From positions 1-64,000 of the forward strand of contig JAKUPL010000016.1 in NCBI GenBank assembly GCA_022449455.1: a DNA stretch of 64,000 nucleotides. The letters run 5' to 3'. How positions within the stretch are numbered: position 1 is the stretch's first letter; every line of letters begins with the position of its first letter. Positions 63,725-64,000 of this stretch are shown piece by piece. The translations under genes were made by a program, and so were the position numbers. This DNA comes from Alcanivorax sp. GTDB taxonomy: Bacteria > Pseudomonadota > Gammaproteobacteria > Pseudomonadales > Alcanivoracaceae. The notes under the pieces were generated by a model. The model made no database searches. It had not been told where the DNA came from and worked only from the letters and a program-made list of their open reading frames with translations.

Positions 63725-64000
63725 TCAGTGCAGGACGGTGTCGTCCGCCAGGGCGGAGGGCGCCGGACCGGCGGGCGGCTCCTCGCCATCCTCGGTGACG
63801 TCGAAGCGCAGGGAATGCACCTCGCCGTCGATCATGTCCGGAATGCGGTCGAGAAAGTCGTCCAGGTGCTCGGAATCGAAATGGCGCTCCAGGGCGTCCA
63901 GGTCGGTCCACTGCTGCCAGAGCATGATGACCCGCGGGGCGTCCGCCTTCACATAGACCTCGTAGGACAGGCAGCCCTGCTCGTCGCGTGCCTGCTGCGC
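63725..64000 (-). CDS. Antibiotic-biosynthesis-monooxygenase-type (ABM) protein, truncated by the window edge
   Basis: The frame is open from 64000 to the stop at 63725, so the N-terminus lies outside. The visible 91 residues include EQGCLSYEVYV and VIMLWQQWTDLDALERHFDSEH, characteristic of the small ferredoxin-like ABM domain of putative quinol monooxygenases, with a longer acidic tail (VTEDGEEPPAGP) than usual. It lies 25 bases upstream of moxR and could be the first gene of the same operon. An internal GTG at 63952 is not the real start. Confidence 0.75.
   Translation of the reverse strand, partial: AQQARDEQGCLSYEVYVKADAPRVIMLWQQWTDLDALERHFDSEHLDDFLDRIPDMIDGEVHSLRFDVTEDGEEPPAGPAPSALADDTVLH

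Noticed and set aside
61597-63798. A 733-codon plus-strand frame opposite the VWA and MoxR genes
   Set aside because: Antisense shadow of two conserved genes with repetitive composition.

Overview
The window is chromosomal DNA of a high-GC gammaproteobacterium. The minor-pilin/PilY1 operon, a PilS-PilR pair, ClpB-PgeF-RluD-BamD, and the block IspH-FkpB-LspA-IleS-RibF-MurJ-S20-ProB-ObgE-L27-L21-IspB follow an order I know from Pseudomonas. The gene mix (phasin-like protein, GC near 65-70%) makes me favour an Alcanivorax-type marine lineage, but this is an inference without a marker gene. No insertion sequence, prophage, CRISPR array or tRNA was found.

Region 1 (1-4.9 kb): the left edge is the promoter, boxA and leader of an rRNA operon transcribed leftwards, so 16S rRNA should begin just outside the window. 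Next come the methionine sulfoxide repair pair msrQ-msrP, pssA, ilvC and the divergent regulator ilvY, with a dyad operator between ilvC and ilvY.

Region 2 (4.9-17.5 kb): ten tightly packed leftward genes make or modify a surface polysaccharide: wecB, a glycosyltransferase, a fused two-domain oxidoreductase, wecC, a Wzx-type flippase, a sulfotransferase, a heparinase II/III-like protein, a second glycosyltransferase, a PglC-type phosphoglycosyl transferase and a sugar N-formyltransferase. The centre of the locus is visibly poorer in GC. It lies between ilvI-ilvN and ilvC, genes that are neighbours in Pseudomonas, so it looks like an insertion into a conserved block. This is the best candidate for an undescribed system: a predicted mannosaminuronate-type glycan that could carry sulfate and formamido groups.

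Region 3 (17.6-29.3 kb): the acetolactate synthase genes ilvI-ilvN, a DUF4124 protein, a sterol-desaturase-like hydroxylase, clpB with a clear sigma-32-type promoter, pgeF, rluD, bamD, nadE and a small PP0621-type protein.

Region 4 (29.3-39.7 kb): type IV pilus regulation (pilS, pilR), thiO, a FimT-like pseudopilin, and the operon fimU-pilV-pilW-pilX-pilY1-pilE, in which four successive junctions from pilV onward are ATGA overlaps.

Region 5 (39.8-53.6 kb): essential housekeeping genes from ispH to ispB, then a YajG-like lipoprotein, a CPXCG protein and a HIT protein. Notable here are an 18-bp triplicated repeat at the start of lspA and a composite inverted-repeat block upstream of obgE.

Region 6 (53.8-64 kb): accessory genes: a MAPEG protein, an AraC-type regulator, two unknown proteins, a phasin-like protein with three internal repeats, an ABC1/UbiB-family kinase, an outer-membrane barrel, an orphan 7TM hybrid histidine kinase, a CoxE-like VWA protein with its MoxR ATPase, and the truncated end of an antibiotic-biosynthesis-monooxygenase-type protein.
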